The notes beneath the pieces are model-generated. The model saw nothing but the letters and a program-made list of their open reading frames with translations, had not been told where the DNA came from and made no database searches. Positions 6,667 through 12,307 of a stretch of DNA of 12,307 bases are shown one piece after another. The translations under genes were made by a program, and so were the position numbers. Position 1 is the first letter of the stretch; each line of letters starts with the position of its first letter. Source of the stretch: an uncultured Clostridia bacterium (GTDB lineage Bacteria > Bacillota > Clostridia > Oscillospirales > Acutalibacteraceae); the NCBI GenBank assembly GCA_944384865.1, contig CALWVC010000025.1:1-12307 (forward strand). Reading direction: 5' to 3'.

Positions 6667-8010
6667 TCAGACGATTCGGGAACCGGTCTTATTTAAAAGC
6701 GCTCTGACTGCGCAGCCGTCGATTTGTTGTAATGGCCGTCCGGTATCCAAACAGATCGCGGCCGCAACGCCTGCGGCTTCGCCCAGTTGGTTTAAATTAA
6801 CCATGACCCGTAGCGCGCCGAAAGCGTCCTCGTCGGCGTTGAGCATTCTGCCGGCGGCGATCAGGTTTTTAAAGTCACCCACCAAAACAGAAAACGGAAG
6901 CTGGTAATAGGTTGCAGGCGGGCCGGTCAATCCCTGTTCTTCCCGCCAGTTGCTTTGGATACAGGCTTCAGTCTTTCCATAATAGGTGACGGTTTGTCCG
7001 TCCAGATATTGAAAGGTGATGCCATTGTCCTGCTGATGATGGATATCAATCCGGTAGGTGCCGTTTAAAACTGCGTCAGGATAACGTCTGCCGGTCAAAA
7101 GGTCGTGCGCGTTGGCGCGAAAGGCAGTGTGGTAGTGTCGGGTGTCGCGGATACCGATGTGCTGCGCAAGCGCAATCAGTTCATAGGAAGGATCGGCATA
7201 TTTCTGCAACAGGCGCACAAAAGCGTCGGCCTGCCGCCGTCCTTCTATTTCGGCTTGCGTCAGTTGTTCGGCGACAGAGCAGTCGACGCCGAATACATGG
7301 TTATCGGCGCGCATGGAGATACCCGGCAGGCCGGGTACATCGCCGAACCAGCCCCAGTCGTCGATCAATGAAAATTCTTTGCCGTGTTCGGCGATCAGCT
7401 TGCCCAGATCGCAGCGTTCCCGCGGGGTGGTGCCATTGAGCAGAAATACGGTAGAGGGCGGCTGCAGCTGTGGATATTGGTAGGATTTCAGACGCAGATC
7501 GCGACAAAGGTCGCCGTCACCGGTGGCGTCGATGAAAAATCGCGCACGAATTGCACCGCGCCCGTCTTTATTTTCAATAAAAACAGCCTGCACACAGTTG
7601 TTCTCAGCCGTTACACCGGCATAGCGGGTATGTAAAAACGGATGAATGCGATGTTCTTGAACCAGACGATCCAGTTCGATTTTCAGATGTTCGCTGTTAA
7701 AGCGCAGTCCGGCAGAGGCTGTATTTTCCACGCGGGCGCCGCGATCGATCAGCCGGCGTTCCATCTCTTCGGTCAGTCCGCCGATTACCTGTTGCCGGCC
7801 GTCGGCGCTGTAAAGCGAGTGCCAGACGTTGACCATACCGGCGGTAGCGACGCCGCCGAAGCAGTTTTGCTTTTCGACGATACAACAGGAAAGTCCCCGT
7901 CTGGCAGCCTGTACTGCGGCAAATACACCGGTGCAGGAGCCGCCGATTACACAAAGGTCGGCTTCTAAAATCACCGGGATCTGTTTTGAAGGCTCAGTAA
8001 TAAATCGCAT
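6667..8010 (-). CDS. FAD-dependent oxidoreductase (FAD_oxidored type)
   Basis: Soluble flavoprotein oxidoreductase; substrate unknown. 447 aa. The N-terminal nucleotide-binding fold is visible as DLCVIGGSCTGVFAAVQAAR (18-37) with a GGSxxG variant of the usual GxGxxG, followed by IVEKQNCFGGVATAG (44-58). The second FAD motif FFIDATGDGDL is at 158-168. The C-terminal NLIAAGRMLNADEDAFGALR ... LGEAAGVAAA matches the family's FAD-closing segment. No signal peptide or iron-sulfur cysteine cluster is seen. ATG 8010 has a plain GGAG ribosome site about 9 nt upstream. The XRE-like regulator gene ends 20 nt upstream on the same strand, so the two are probably cotranscribed. Relatives act on varied small molecules, so I would not assign a reaction. 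Confidence 0.85.
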   Translation of the reverse strand: MRFITEPSKQIPVILEADLCVIGGSCTGVFAAVQAARRGLSCCIVEKQNCFGGVATAGMVNVWHSLYSADGRQQVIGGLTEEMERRLIDRGARVENTASAGLRFNSEHLKIELDRLVQEHRIHPFLHTRYAGVTAENNCVQAVFIENKDGRGAIRARFFIDATGDGDLCRDLRLKSYQYPQLQPPSTVFLLNGTTPRERCDLGKLIAEHGKEFSLIDDWGWFGDVPGLPGISMRADNHVFGVDCSVAEQLTQAEIEGRRQADAFVRLLQKYADPSYELIALAQHIGIRDTRHYHTAFRANAHDLLTGRRYPDAVLNGTYRIDIHHQQDNGITFQYLDGQTVTYYGKTEACIQSNWREEQGLTGPPATYYQLPFSVLVGDFKNLIAAGRMLNADEDAFGALRVMVNLNQLGEAAGVAAAICLDTGRPLQQIDGCAVRALLNKTGSRIV

Positions 8011-8030
8011 GGTTCACAGCTCCTGTCCAT

Positions 8031-8381
8031 CTATCTTAATGATGTTTGGGTCGGGTTGTCAGATGCTGAATCGCGGGTAGACAAAAAATCGATGCCTTGT
8101 TTAATATAAATCTGTTTTTGGTTGTTGTCAAGCTTCCGGAATATATGCAACAATTTTTCTTCCGGGCGGGAGGGATGTGCTTGCGGGTGGTGATTAAGCA
8201 GATAATCGACAGAAACGTGAAAATAATCGGCGAATAGCCTGCGCGGATCAAAATCCGGCTGTCGGAGATTACGAATATAGTTGCCAATCGTCGTAGAAGC
8301 GATATTTAAATCCTTTGACACCTGTTTTTGTGTTGAATCGTGGGTTTCCGGCAAACCTTTAAAAATATCTCCGAATTTCAA
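8031..8381 (-). CDS. XRE-like helix-turn-helix transcriptional regulator
   Basis: DNA-binding regulator of about 116 aa. The helix-turn-helix region is at about 17-61: STQKQVSKDLNIASTTIGNY followed by a spacer and LFADYFHVSVDYLL, the typical XRE/Cro end. The C-terminal half (75-101, EEKLLHIFRKLDNNQKQIYI) is helical and could mediate dimerisation, as in many XRE proteins. The start is TTG 8381: an in-frame stop lies just upstream (8390-8388), the protein has no other Met, and GAGGTGAT, a long match to the 16S tail, abuts it. A near-perfect palindrome lies 12 nt further upstream, so self-regulation is likely. The oxidoreductase gene follows 20 nt downstream and is the natural candidate target. 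No sensor domain is visible. Confidence 0.8.
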   Translation of the reverse strand: MKFGDIFKGLPETHDSTQKQVSKDLNIASTTIGNYIRNLRQPDFDPRRLFADYFHVSVDYLLNHHPQAHPSRPEEKLLHIFRKLDNNQKQIYIKQGIDFLSTRDSASDNPTQTSLR

Positions 8382-8389
8382 ATCACCTC
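8382..8389 (-). promoter_or_regulatory. Ribosome binding site that supports the TTG start
   Basis: Minus strand GAGGTGAT is an eight-base match to the anti-Shine-Dalgarno sequence and directly precedes TTG 8381. Spacing is short (4 nt after GAGG), but no other start is available because of an in-frame stop at 8390-8388. Confidence 0.7.
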
Positions 8390-8392
8390 ATG

Positions 8393-8408
8393 CATGTAAG
8401 TTTACATG
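8393..8408. promoter_or_regulatory. Palindromic operator candidate for the XRE regulator
   Basis: CATGTAA (8393-8399) and TTACATG (8402-8408) are exact inverted copies around a GT spacer. The site lies 12 nt upstream of the regulator's start codon and would overlap its promoter or 5' leader, the expected place for autorepression by a homodimeric XRE protein. I saw no clear -35/-10 pair for this gene and no second copy of the site in the window. Confidence 0.6.
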
Positions 8409-8484
8409 AAAAGATTACGGCTTTGCTTTGAAACCACGAATTGCGTTACCAATAAACAATTTGAATGAATTGGGGTGGATATTG

Positions 8485-8493
8485 TGGTATAAT
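8485..8493 (+). promoter_or_regulatory. Extended -10 promoter, plus strand
   Basis: TGGTATAAT is a perfect extended -10 element (TG, one base, TATAAT at 8488-8493). A -35 at normal spacing is poor; TTGAAT at 8461 is 21 nt away. Transcription would begin near 8500 and run through the three hairpins and the transporter remnant toward the acetyltransferase and asparaginase genes. Confidence 0.6.
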
Positions 8494-8497
8494 AACT

Positions 8498-8614
8498 GCG
8501 AAGGCGATTGTGATCCGCTTCTCGGGGCATTATAAGCGCGTTTGCTCGCCGTTAAAACGGCAACCGCAAATATGTGCGATGATACTATATTGCTAACAGC
8601 AATATAGTATCATC
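8498..8614 (+). ncRNA. Candidate structured RNA or long leader with three hairpins
   Basis: Just downstream of the extended -10 promoter come three consecutive inverted repeats with no credible reading frame. Hairpin 1 (8500-8521) has outer stem GAAG/CTTC, a 2x2 internal loop, inner stem GAT/ATC and a TGTG loop. Hairpin 2 has TTTGC (8541-8545)/GCAAA (8566-8570) enclosing GCCGTT (8548-8553)/AACGGC (8556-8561). Hairpin 3 is a perfect 17-bp stem (8578-8614). This could be a small RNA or a regulatory leader of the downstream genes. I recognise no known riboswitch, 6S, SRP or tRNA signature, and there is no T run after the last stem. Confidence 0.3.
8578..8614. repeat. Perfect 17-bp inverted repeat with 3-nt loop
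   Basis: Arms 8578-8594 and 8598-8614 are exact reverse complements separated by AAC. The stem is AT-rich, has no flanking T tract on either strand and does not extend further (8577 C against 8615 A). It is followed by a tandem 7-mer, ATTACAA at 8615-8621 and again at 8622-8628. Confidence 0.95.
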
Positions 8615-8635
8615 ATTACAAATTACAAAAATGAT

Positions 8636-8890
8636 TTGCTCCATTACGTTTTAAATGGGGTAAAAGACGGCAACGCCTGTAAGGCGCAGGATGGTTCTCG
8701 TGATTTTTACCGGTTGCATTTTACAGGTGGCGTTGGTGTTTATGCTGCTGGCGCAGTCGGGGATTGCGGGGATCTGGTTATTCCGGCCGGTAGGGTGGTT
8801 TATCTCTGCCTGCGGTCACTGGCGTTTTATCTCCATGGCGGCTGGAAGAAGCACCGTCCCGGGTATATAGCGGCGATCCGGCGTGTTTGA
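8636..8890 (+). pseudogene. Frameshifted fragment resembling the C-terminus of a MATE efflux transporter
   Basis: No intact gene is present, but the translation is protein-like across two frames. From ATG 8691 one frame gives two hydrophobic helices, VLVIFTGCILQVALVFMLLA and GIAGIWLFRPVGWFISACG, then stops at 8870. The next frame takes over after the T run 8825-8828 and continues FYLHGGWKKH to the stop at 8890. One extra T would join them into ...HWRFYLHGGWKKH, the basic ending typical of MATE (multidrug and toxin extrusion) proteins with the G-I-x-G-I-W ... P-x-G-W pattern. Upstream, the second frame reads VLNGVKDGNACKAQ from 8639, which also looks like MATE sequence and needs another shift near 8690. 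The first several hundred residues are missing. A true short membrane ORF (8691-8870, 59 aa) is the alternative, but no good ribosome site precedes it. Confidence 0.5.
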
Positions 8891-8943
8891 CAGAGCATCA
8901 GGCGTGTTGTGACAAAAACTGTCAGGAAAGGGTGTGCTTTAAG

Positions 8944-9405
8944 ATGTGCGTGCGTTTGCGGCGGTATACGCAGCGGGATTTACAGCAGGTTCTGCGTCTG
9001 TTTTACGATACGGTGCATACCGTCTGCGCCGGCGATTATACCACAAAACAACTGCAGGCATGGGCGCCGTGGCCGCCTGATTACGATCGGTGGCAACGCT
9101 CTTTGTCGGCGCAATATACGATTGTGGCAGAACAGGGCGGACAACTTGTCGGTTTTGGCGATCTGGCGTTGCCGGGATATCTTGACCGGCTGTATGTACA
9201 CCGGGATTTTCAGCGTCAGGGAGTTGCAACACGACTTTGCGATATGCTGGAGCGTCGGGCGAAATCCCCGGTTATAGAAACGCATGCATCGATCACGGCA
9301 CGACCGTTTTTTGAAAAACGGGGCTACACGACTTGGTGTGAACAGCGGGTATGCCGGGAAGGCGTGATCCTGACCAATTATGCAATGCGAAAACCACTGT
9401 TTTGA
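8944..9405 (+). CDS. GNAT family N-acetyltransferase (YafP-like)
   Basis: Cytoplasmic acetyl-CoA-dependent transferase; substrate unknown. 153 aa from ATG 8944. The N-terminus, RLRRYTQRDLQQVLRLFYDTVHTV, and the downstream DYTTKQLQAWAP are characteristic of the YafP-like GNAT subgroup. Motif A is LDRLYVHRDFQRQGVATRLC (80-99) with R-Q-G-V-A at 91-95. The C-terminal THASITARPFFEKRGY (113-128) is also conserved in this group. The frame is open upstream to 8887, but that stretch does not look like the family; GTG 8932 is an alternative start, and AAAGGG (8927-8932) is a moderate ribosome site. The asparaginase gene starts 13 nt after its stop, so the two are likely in one operon, perhaps driven from the promoter at 8485. 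Confidence 0.85.
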   Translation: MCVRLRRYTQRDLQQVLRLFYDTVHTVCAGDYTTKQLQAWAPWPPDYDRWQRSLSAQYTIVAEQGGQLVGFGDLALPGYLDRLYVHRDFQRQGVATRLCDMLERRAKSPVIETHASITARPFFEKRGYTTWCEQRVCREGVILTNYAMRKPLF

Positions 9406-9418
9406 GAGGTGTAAAAAG

Positions 9419-10345
9419 ATGCGTGTTTTATGGATTCGCACAGGCGGAACGATCGACAGTGAGCAAACGGCGCACGGGCTGCGCCCCGCTCGATGTACAG
9501 ACGATGCGCTTTTTCAGGCAGCGGACTGCGTTTTGGAGCAAATTACGCCGTTTTGTATCGACAGCTCTGATCTGACCTGCGGACAGATCGAACAATTGGC
9601 CAAAATCATCCGCGGCAGCACAGCCGACGGTTTTGTGATTACCCATGGGACGGATACGCTGGCTTATACTGCGGCGGGGCTGTCGTTTTTACTTCCGGAC
9701 GAGCGTCGCCCGGTGGTGCTGACCGGGGCGATGCGACCATTGTTCGAATCGGGCAGCGACGGCGCGTCGAATCTCGCCGGCGCGCTGGAGGCCGTGCGGC
9801 ATCCGGCGGTATATGGGGTGCATGTGTTTTTTGCAGGGCGGCTATTTTTTGGCACGCATATCTGGAAAAACGACAGTATGGCGGCGGATGCATTTATCAG
9901 CCCCGGCGCGCCGGTAGCGGGACGTATGGAACAGGACGGGCTGCATCTGTTGCACAGGCAGAAGCGGGCCGCGCGGTTCAGCAATTCGCTGGGCGGACAG
10001 GCGACGCCGGTTTGGGTGTATCCCGGGTTTGATTCGGTACGGCTTGCAGATCTGTCCGCACAGGCGGTGATTCTGATGGGATATGGCGCCGGAAACCTGC
10101 CCGCCGGGGTCGTGCATGCTGCTGCGGGCAGCGCGCAGGATTTTTATGTGATAACCCAGTGTTTACACGGCGGCGTGGATCTGTCGATGTATCAGGCGGG
10201 CGAGGCGGTCCGGCGCGCGGGGATTGTGCCGCTGGATGTAACGCCGGCGGTTGCGGTCATGAAAGCCGCCGCCGTATATGCGGTGGGAAAACCGGAACTG
10301 ATGCAGCAGGACCTGATTGGTGAAGCCCGGTGGGAACGGCGCTAA
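9419..10345 (+). CDS. L-asparaginase, cytoplasmic type
   Basis: Hydrolyses L-asparagine to aspartate and ammonia. 308 aa. No signal peptide, so a cytoplasmic (type I/AnsA-like) enzyme rather than a secreted one. Catalytic residues are in place: TGGTID at 8-13 with nucleophile Thr11, HGTDTLAYTA at 76-85 with Thr78 and Asp79, LTGAMRP at 101-107, GSDGASNL at 112-119, and Lys150 in THIWKNDS before DAFISPGAP. The C-terminal region keeps GYGAGNLP and a conserved VITQCLHGGVD. The same frame is open upstream to 9380 inside the acetyltransferase gene, but AGAGG (9405-9409) favours ATG 9419. It converges on rpmB, with a shared bidirectional terminator. The locus could support nitrogen salvage. Confidence 0.92.
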   Translation: MRVLWIRTGGTIDSEQTAHGLRPARCTDDALFQAADCVLEQITPFCIDSSDLTCGQIEQLAKIIRGSTADGFVITHGTDTLAYTAAGLSFLLPDERRPVVLTGAMRPLFESGSDGASNLAGALEAVRHPAVYGVHVFFAGRLFFGTHIWKNDSMAADAFISPGAPVAGRMEQDGLHLLHRQKRAARFSNSLGGQATPVWVYPGFDSVRLADLSAQAVILMGYGAGNLPAGVVHAAAGSAQDFYVITQCLHGGVDLSMYQAGEAVRRAGIVPLDVTPAVAVMKAAAVYAVGKPELMQQDLIGEARWERR

Positions 10346-10468
10346 CGGTGCGCTGGAAATGATATTGTGAAAATGTCCTGCATGGAGAGGATATCAGAAG
10401 GAAATTTAAATTTATATGATTGGTTTCATTTTATAATTTGAACTGGAACGTTTATATGAAAACATGAA

Positions 10469-10502
10469 AAAACAGCGTGGTTTTTAAAAACCACGCTGTT
10501 TT
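10469..10502. terminator. Perfect bidirectional intrinsic terminator
   Basis: Exact inverted repeat with arms 10469-10485 and 10486-10502 (AACAGCGTGG core against CCACGCTGTT), flanked by As on the left and Ts on the right. On the minus strand a run of six Ts follows the GC-rich part, strong for ending rpmB; on the plus strand a run of four Ts serves the asparaginase gene. It sits between the two convergent genes. The rest of the 10346-10517 gap is AT-rich and holds nothing else I can identify. Confidence 0.93.
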
Positions 10503-10517
10503 ACATCGTTTTGCCGG

Positions 10518-10706
10518 TTAGACGGCCCGCTGAACCTTACCGGAACGCAGGCAACGGGTGCAGGCGTATACTCTTTTCGGAGTTCCGTTTACAATCGCCT
10601 TGACGCGCTTGACGTTGGGCTTAAAGGTTCTGTTGGATCTTCTGTGGGAATGGGAAACCTGAATGCCAAAGGCTACCGCTTTGCCGCAGATATCGCATTT
10701 TGCCAT
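10518..10706 (-). CDS. rpmB: 50S ribosomal protein L28 (zinc-binding form)
   Basis: Structural protein of the large ribosomal subunit. 62 aa, the normal bacterial length. It begins MAKCDICGKAVAFGIQVSHS, followed by RRSNRTFKPNVKRVKAIVNG and KRVYACTRCLRSGKVQRAV. Cys4/Cys7 and Cys49/Cys52 make the zinc-type (C+) L28, and the SHS-RRS-R-FKPN core is diagnostic. The frame extends upstream to 10733, but AAGGAGGTG is placed 8 nt before ATG 10706, fixing the start. A promoter lies about 50 nt further upstream and a strong hairpin terminator just downstream, so it is a single-gene unit. It is divergent from rpoB across a 294-bp spacer. Confidence 0.97.
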   Translation of the reverse strand: MAKCDICGKAVAFGIQVSHSHRRSNRTFKPNVKRVKAIVNGTPKRVYACTRCLRSGKVQRAV

Positions 10707-10753
10707 GGTGCTGCACCTCCTTAACATGCACAAATCTGAAAGTCACAAAATTT

Positions 10754-10782
10754 ATTTTAGCAGATACACCGGTAAATTGCAA
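10754..10782 (-). promoter_or_regulatory. rpmB promoter
   Basis: Minus strand TTGCAA (10782-10777) and TAAAAT (10759-10754) are exactly 17 nt apart, a good sigma-A-type promoter. Transcription would start near 10747, leaving a leader of about 40 nt. An A-rich tract (about 10785-10807) upstream of it lies between this promoter and the rpoB promoter and could act as an UP element. Confidence 0.75.
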
Positions 10783-10822
10783 GGATTTTTTCAAAAAAAA
10801 TAAAAAAACTGAGAAAAATCAC

Positions 10823-10851
10823 TTGACTAATTTCACCAGTTATAATATAAT
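10823..10851 (+). promoter_or_regulatory. rpoB promoter
   Basis: TTGACT (10823-10828) and TATAAT (10846-10851) are 17 nt apart, near consensus. An overlapping TATAAT at 10841-10846 has only a 12-nt spacer and is unlikely to be the one used. Transcription would begin near 10858, giving a leader of about 140 nt before rpoB. Confidence 0.8.
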
Positions 10852-10920
10852 TATAAACTGCACAAAATGGGCGTATTTCCGCTCATTTATTGGAACTTTA
10901 TTTGGATTATAGCAGATAAT

Positions 10921-10953
10921 TTTCCAAAATGCAAGCAAAAAATGCTTGGGAAA
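10921..10953 (+). other. Hairpin in the rpoB leader
   Basis: CAAGCA (10932-10937) pairs with TGCTTG (10943-10948) around an A5 loop, and TTTCC (10921-10925) can pair with GGAAA (10949-10953) as an outer stem with a 6-nt bulge. It is followed by CGTTTATTT, so it could attenuate transcription or influence leader stability. No protein-binding match is recognised. Confidence 0.4.
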
Positions 10954-11000
10954 CGTTTATTTGATGCTGCTAATGACAGATGAAGGAGAGAAAAAAGCCT

Positions 11001-12307
11001 ATGGTGAAAGTCAAACCCGTCAAGCTTGGAAACAACACCCGAATGAGCTTTGCCAAGATCAATGAGGTTTTGGAGATGCCCAATTTGATAGAGGTGCAGA
11101 AGAATTCGTACAAATGGTTTCTGGATGAGGGGCTCAAAGAGGTTTTCAAAGATGTGGCGTCGATCACCGATCACAACGAGACGCTGGAACTGAAATTCAT
11201 TGATTACCGGCTGGAGGATACACCCAAATATACCATTAAAGAGTGCAAGGAACGGGATACGACTTATGCCGCGCCCCTGCGGGTACGCGCGCAGCTGTTG
11301 AACAGGGAAACCGGCGAAATTAAGGAAAGCGAAGTGTTCATGGGCGATTTTCCGCTGATGACCGATTCGGGGACCTTTATTATCAACGGCGCGGAACGGG
11401 TGATCGTTTCGCAGCTAGTGCGTTCCCCCGGCGTTTATTTTTCCAAAGAGGTAGATAAAACCGGTAAGGAACTGTTCAGCGCCACCATTATACCAAACCG
11501 GGGCGCCTGGCTGGAATATGAAACCGACCATAATGATATTATGTACGTTCGGATCGATAAAAACCGTAAGCTGCCGATTACGACATTTGCCCGGGCGCTG
11601 GGCCTTGCTTCCAATGAGGAAATTTTGCAGATGTTCGGGGAAAACGACCGGCTGCTGGCGACGCTGGAAAAGGATATTTCTACCAATGTAGAGGAAGCGC
11701 TGCTGGAGGTTTATAAAAAACTGCGGCCGGGCGAGCCTTTCACGGTGGAAGGGGCGAAATCTCACCTTTATAATTTATTTTTCGAACCCAGAAGATATGA
11801 TATCTCCCGGGTGGGCAGATACAAATATAATAAAAAGCTGTTGCTTTCTGCCAGACTCGCGGGCAAAAAGCTGGCCCGCCCGGTGGCGGATCCGGCTACC
11901 GGCGAGCTGCTGGCGCAGGCCGGCGATTTTGTCGACCGTGCAAAGGCTGTGGAACTGGAACGTAAGGGCGTTAAAGAAGCATATGTTCTGGTGGAATACG
12001 AGGGCGAAGAAGTTGAACGCAAGATCATGACCAACGGCATGGTGCGCGCCGAAGATTTCGTATCCTTCAATCCAAAAGATTATACCATCAATGAGATGGT
12101 CCGCTATGACGTGCTGCAGGAAATTCTGGAGCAGTGCGAGAACGACGAGCAGATCCAAGAGGCGTTTGTAGCCCGGCGGGACGATTTGATTCCCAATACC
12201 ATCACGCTGGACGATATTTTTGCTTCAATCAACTATCTGTGCGGCCTGCCGTACGGGCTGGGAAACATTGATGATATCGACCATCTGGGCAACCGCCGGA
12301 TCCGTTC
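11001..12307 (+). CDS. rpoB: DNA-directed RNA polymerase beta subunit, 3' partial
   Basis: Catalytic beta subunit of RNA polymerase. About 435 codons are present before the window ends; a full protein is near 1200 aa. It opens MVKVKPVKLG, then MSFAKINEVLEMPNLIEVQK and the highly conserved MGDFPLMTDSGTFIINGAER, SQLVRSPGVYFS (138-149) and NRGAWLEYETD. The last residues, DDIDHLGNRRIRS, lie immediately before the rifampicin-resistance cluster, which is therefore outside the window. The start is ATG 11001 with AAGGAG (10983-10988) 12 nt upstream, a slightly long spacing; GTG 11004 is the only close alternative. It has its own promoter, and no rplJ or rplL lies upstream, unlike the common rplJ-rplL-rpoB-rpoC layout. 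rpoC presumably follows outside. Confidence 0.97.
   Translation, partial: MVKVKPVKLGNNTRMSFAKINEVLEMPNLIEVQKNSYKWFLDEGLKEVFKDVASITDHNETLELKFIDYRLEDTPKYTIKECKERDTTYAAPLRVRAQLLNRETGEIKESEVFMGDFPLMTDSGTFIINGAERVIVSQLVRSPGVYFSKEVDKTGKELFSATIIPNRGAWLEYETDHNDIMYVRIDKNRKLPITTFARALGLASNEEILQMFGENDRLLATLEKDISTNVEEALLEVYKKLRPGEPFTVEGAKSHLYNLFFEPRRYDISRVGRYKYNKKLLLSARLAGKKLARPVADPATGELLAQAGDFVDRAKAVELERKGVKEAYVLVEYEGEEVERKIMTNGMVRAEDFVSFNPKDYTINEMVRYDVLQEILEQCENDEQIQEAFVARRDDLIPNTITLDDIFASINYLCGLPYGLGNIDDIDHLGNRRIR

Noticed and set aside
6659..6907. 82-aa plus-strand reading frame with a good ribosome site
   Set aside because: It is antisense to the C-terminus of a well-supported oxidoreductase and its translation resembles no protein family. 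The upstream signals are kept as a separate low-confidence observation.
7105..7968. Several plus-strand frames across the oxidoreductase gene
   Set aside because: They are shadows of a clear flavoprotein on the minus strand.
8498..8577. Hairpin region considered as a tRNA
   Set aside because: No T-loop motif, acceptor stem or cloverleaf spacing could be found.
8578..8614. Perfect hairpin considered as an intrinsic terminator
   Set aside because: There is no T run on either side and the stem is AT-rich, unlike the clear terminator at 10469-10502.
9428..10117. Minus-strand frames inside the asparaginase gene
   Set aside because: They are low-complexity, Arg/Pro-rich translations antisense to a gene with intact catalytic motifs.
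10373..10441. 22-codon frame between asparaginase and rpmB
   Set aside because: It has no ribosome site at usable spacing and no recognisable features.
11415..12158. Minus-strand frames within rpoB
   Set aside because: They are antisense to unmistakable RNA polymerase beta sequence.
1..12307. CRISPR array, insertion sequence, rRNA or tRNA
   Set aside because: No regularly spaced repeats, transposase motifs, terminal inverted repeats with target duplications, or conserved RNA segments were seen.

Overview
The window looks like a chromosomal segment of a low-to-moderate-GC Gram-positive anaerobe of the class Clostridia, probably Oscillospirales/Ruminococcaceae-like. This rests on the style of RpoB, L28, the Mur ligase/D-Ala ligase pair and the strong AGGAGG-type ribosome binding sites, not on a database match. 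Most of it is ordinary core genome. The interval from about 5.97 to 8.9 kb is more accessory: an AT-rich acetyltransferase, a regulator-oxidoreductase pair, a structured intergenic region and a decayed transporter fragment.

Layout. (1) Positions 1-4308, plus strand, is a tight five-gene run: a membrane-anchored MurF-like Mur ligase (5' end cut by the window), a D-Ala-D-Ala ligase family protein, a TrhA/hemolysin III membrane protein, MscL with an added zinc ribbon, and a small two-helix membrane protein that overlaps mscL and ends in an acidic repeat tail. A GC-rich hairpin follows. (2) Positions 4386-5966, plus strand, is an O-antigen ligase/polymerase family membrane protein. (3) Convergent to it at 6016-6459 (minus) is a GNAT acetyltransferase with clearly lower GC. 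(4) At 8381-6667 (minus) an XRE-type regulator with a TTG start lies 20 nt upstream of a FAD-dependent oxidoreductase. A 7+7 bp palindrome immediately upstream of the regulator is a likely operator. (5) Positions 8485-8890, plus strand, hold an extended -10 promoter, three consecutive hairpins (one a perfect 17-bp stem) and a frameshifted fragment that reads like the C-terminus of a MATE transporter. (6) Positions 8944-10345, plus strand, hold a second GNAT acetyltransferase and a cytoplasmic-type L-asparaginase. (7) A perfect bidirectional terminator separates the asparaginase from rpmB (L28, minus). rpmB is divergent from rpoB, whose first ~435 codons fill the rest of the window. Both have well-formed sigma-A-type promoters in the shared ~300-bp spacer.

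How they fit together. The first block is envelope-centred: peptidoglycan D-Ala-D-Ala synthesis and addition, a membrane homeostasis protein, an osmotic safety valve, then a glycan ligase/polymerase. The last block is translation/transcription machinery. The most unusual material is the intergenic structured region at 8485-8614 with the adjoining decayed gene, the regulator operator, and the MurF-like ligase, in which transmembrane helices stand where the classical UDP-binding domain would be. I found no CRISPR array, tRNA, rRNA or insertion sequence.
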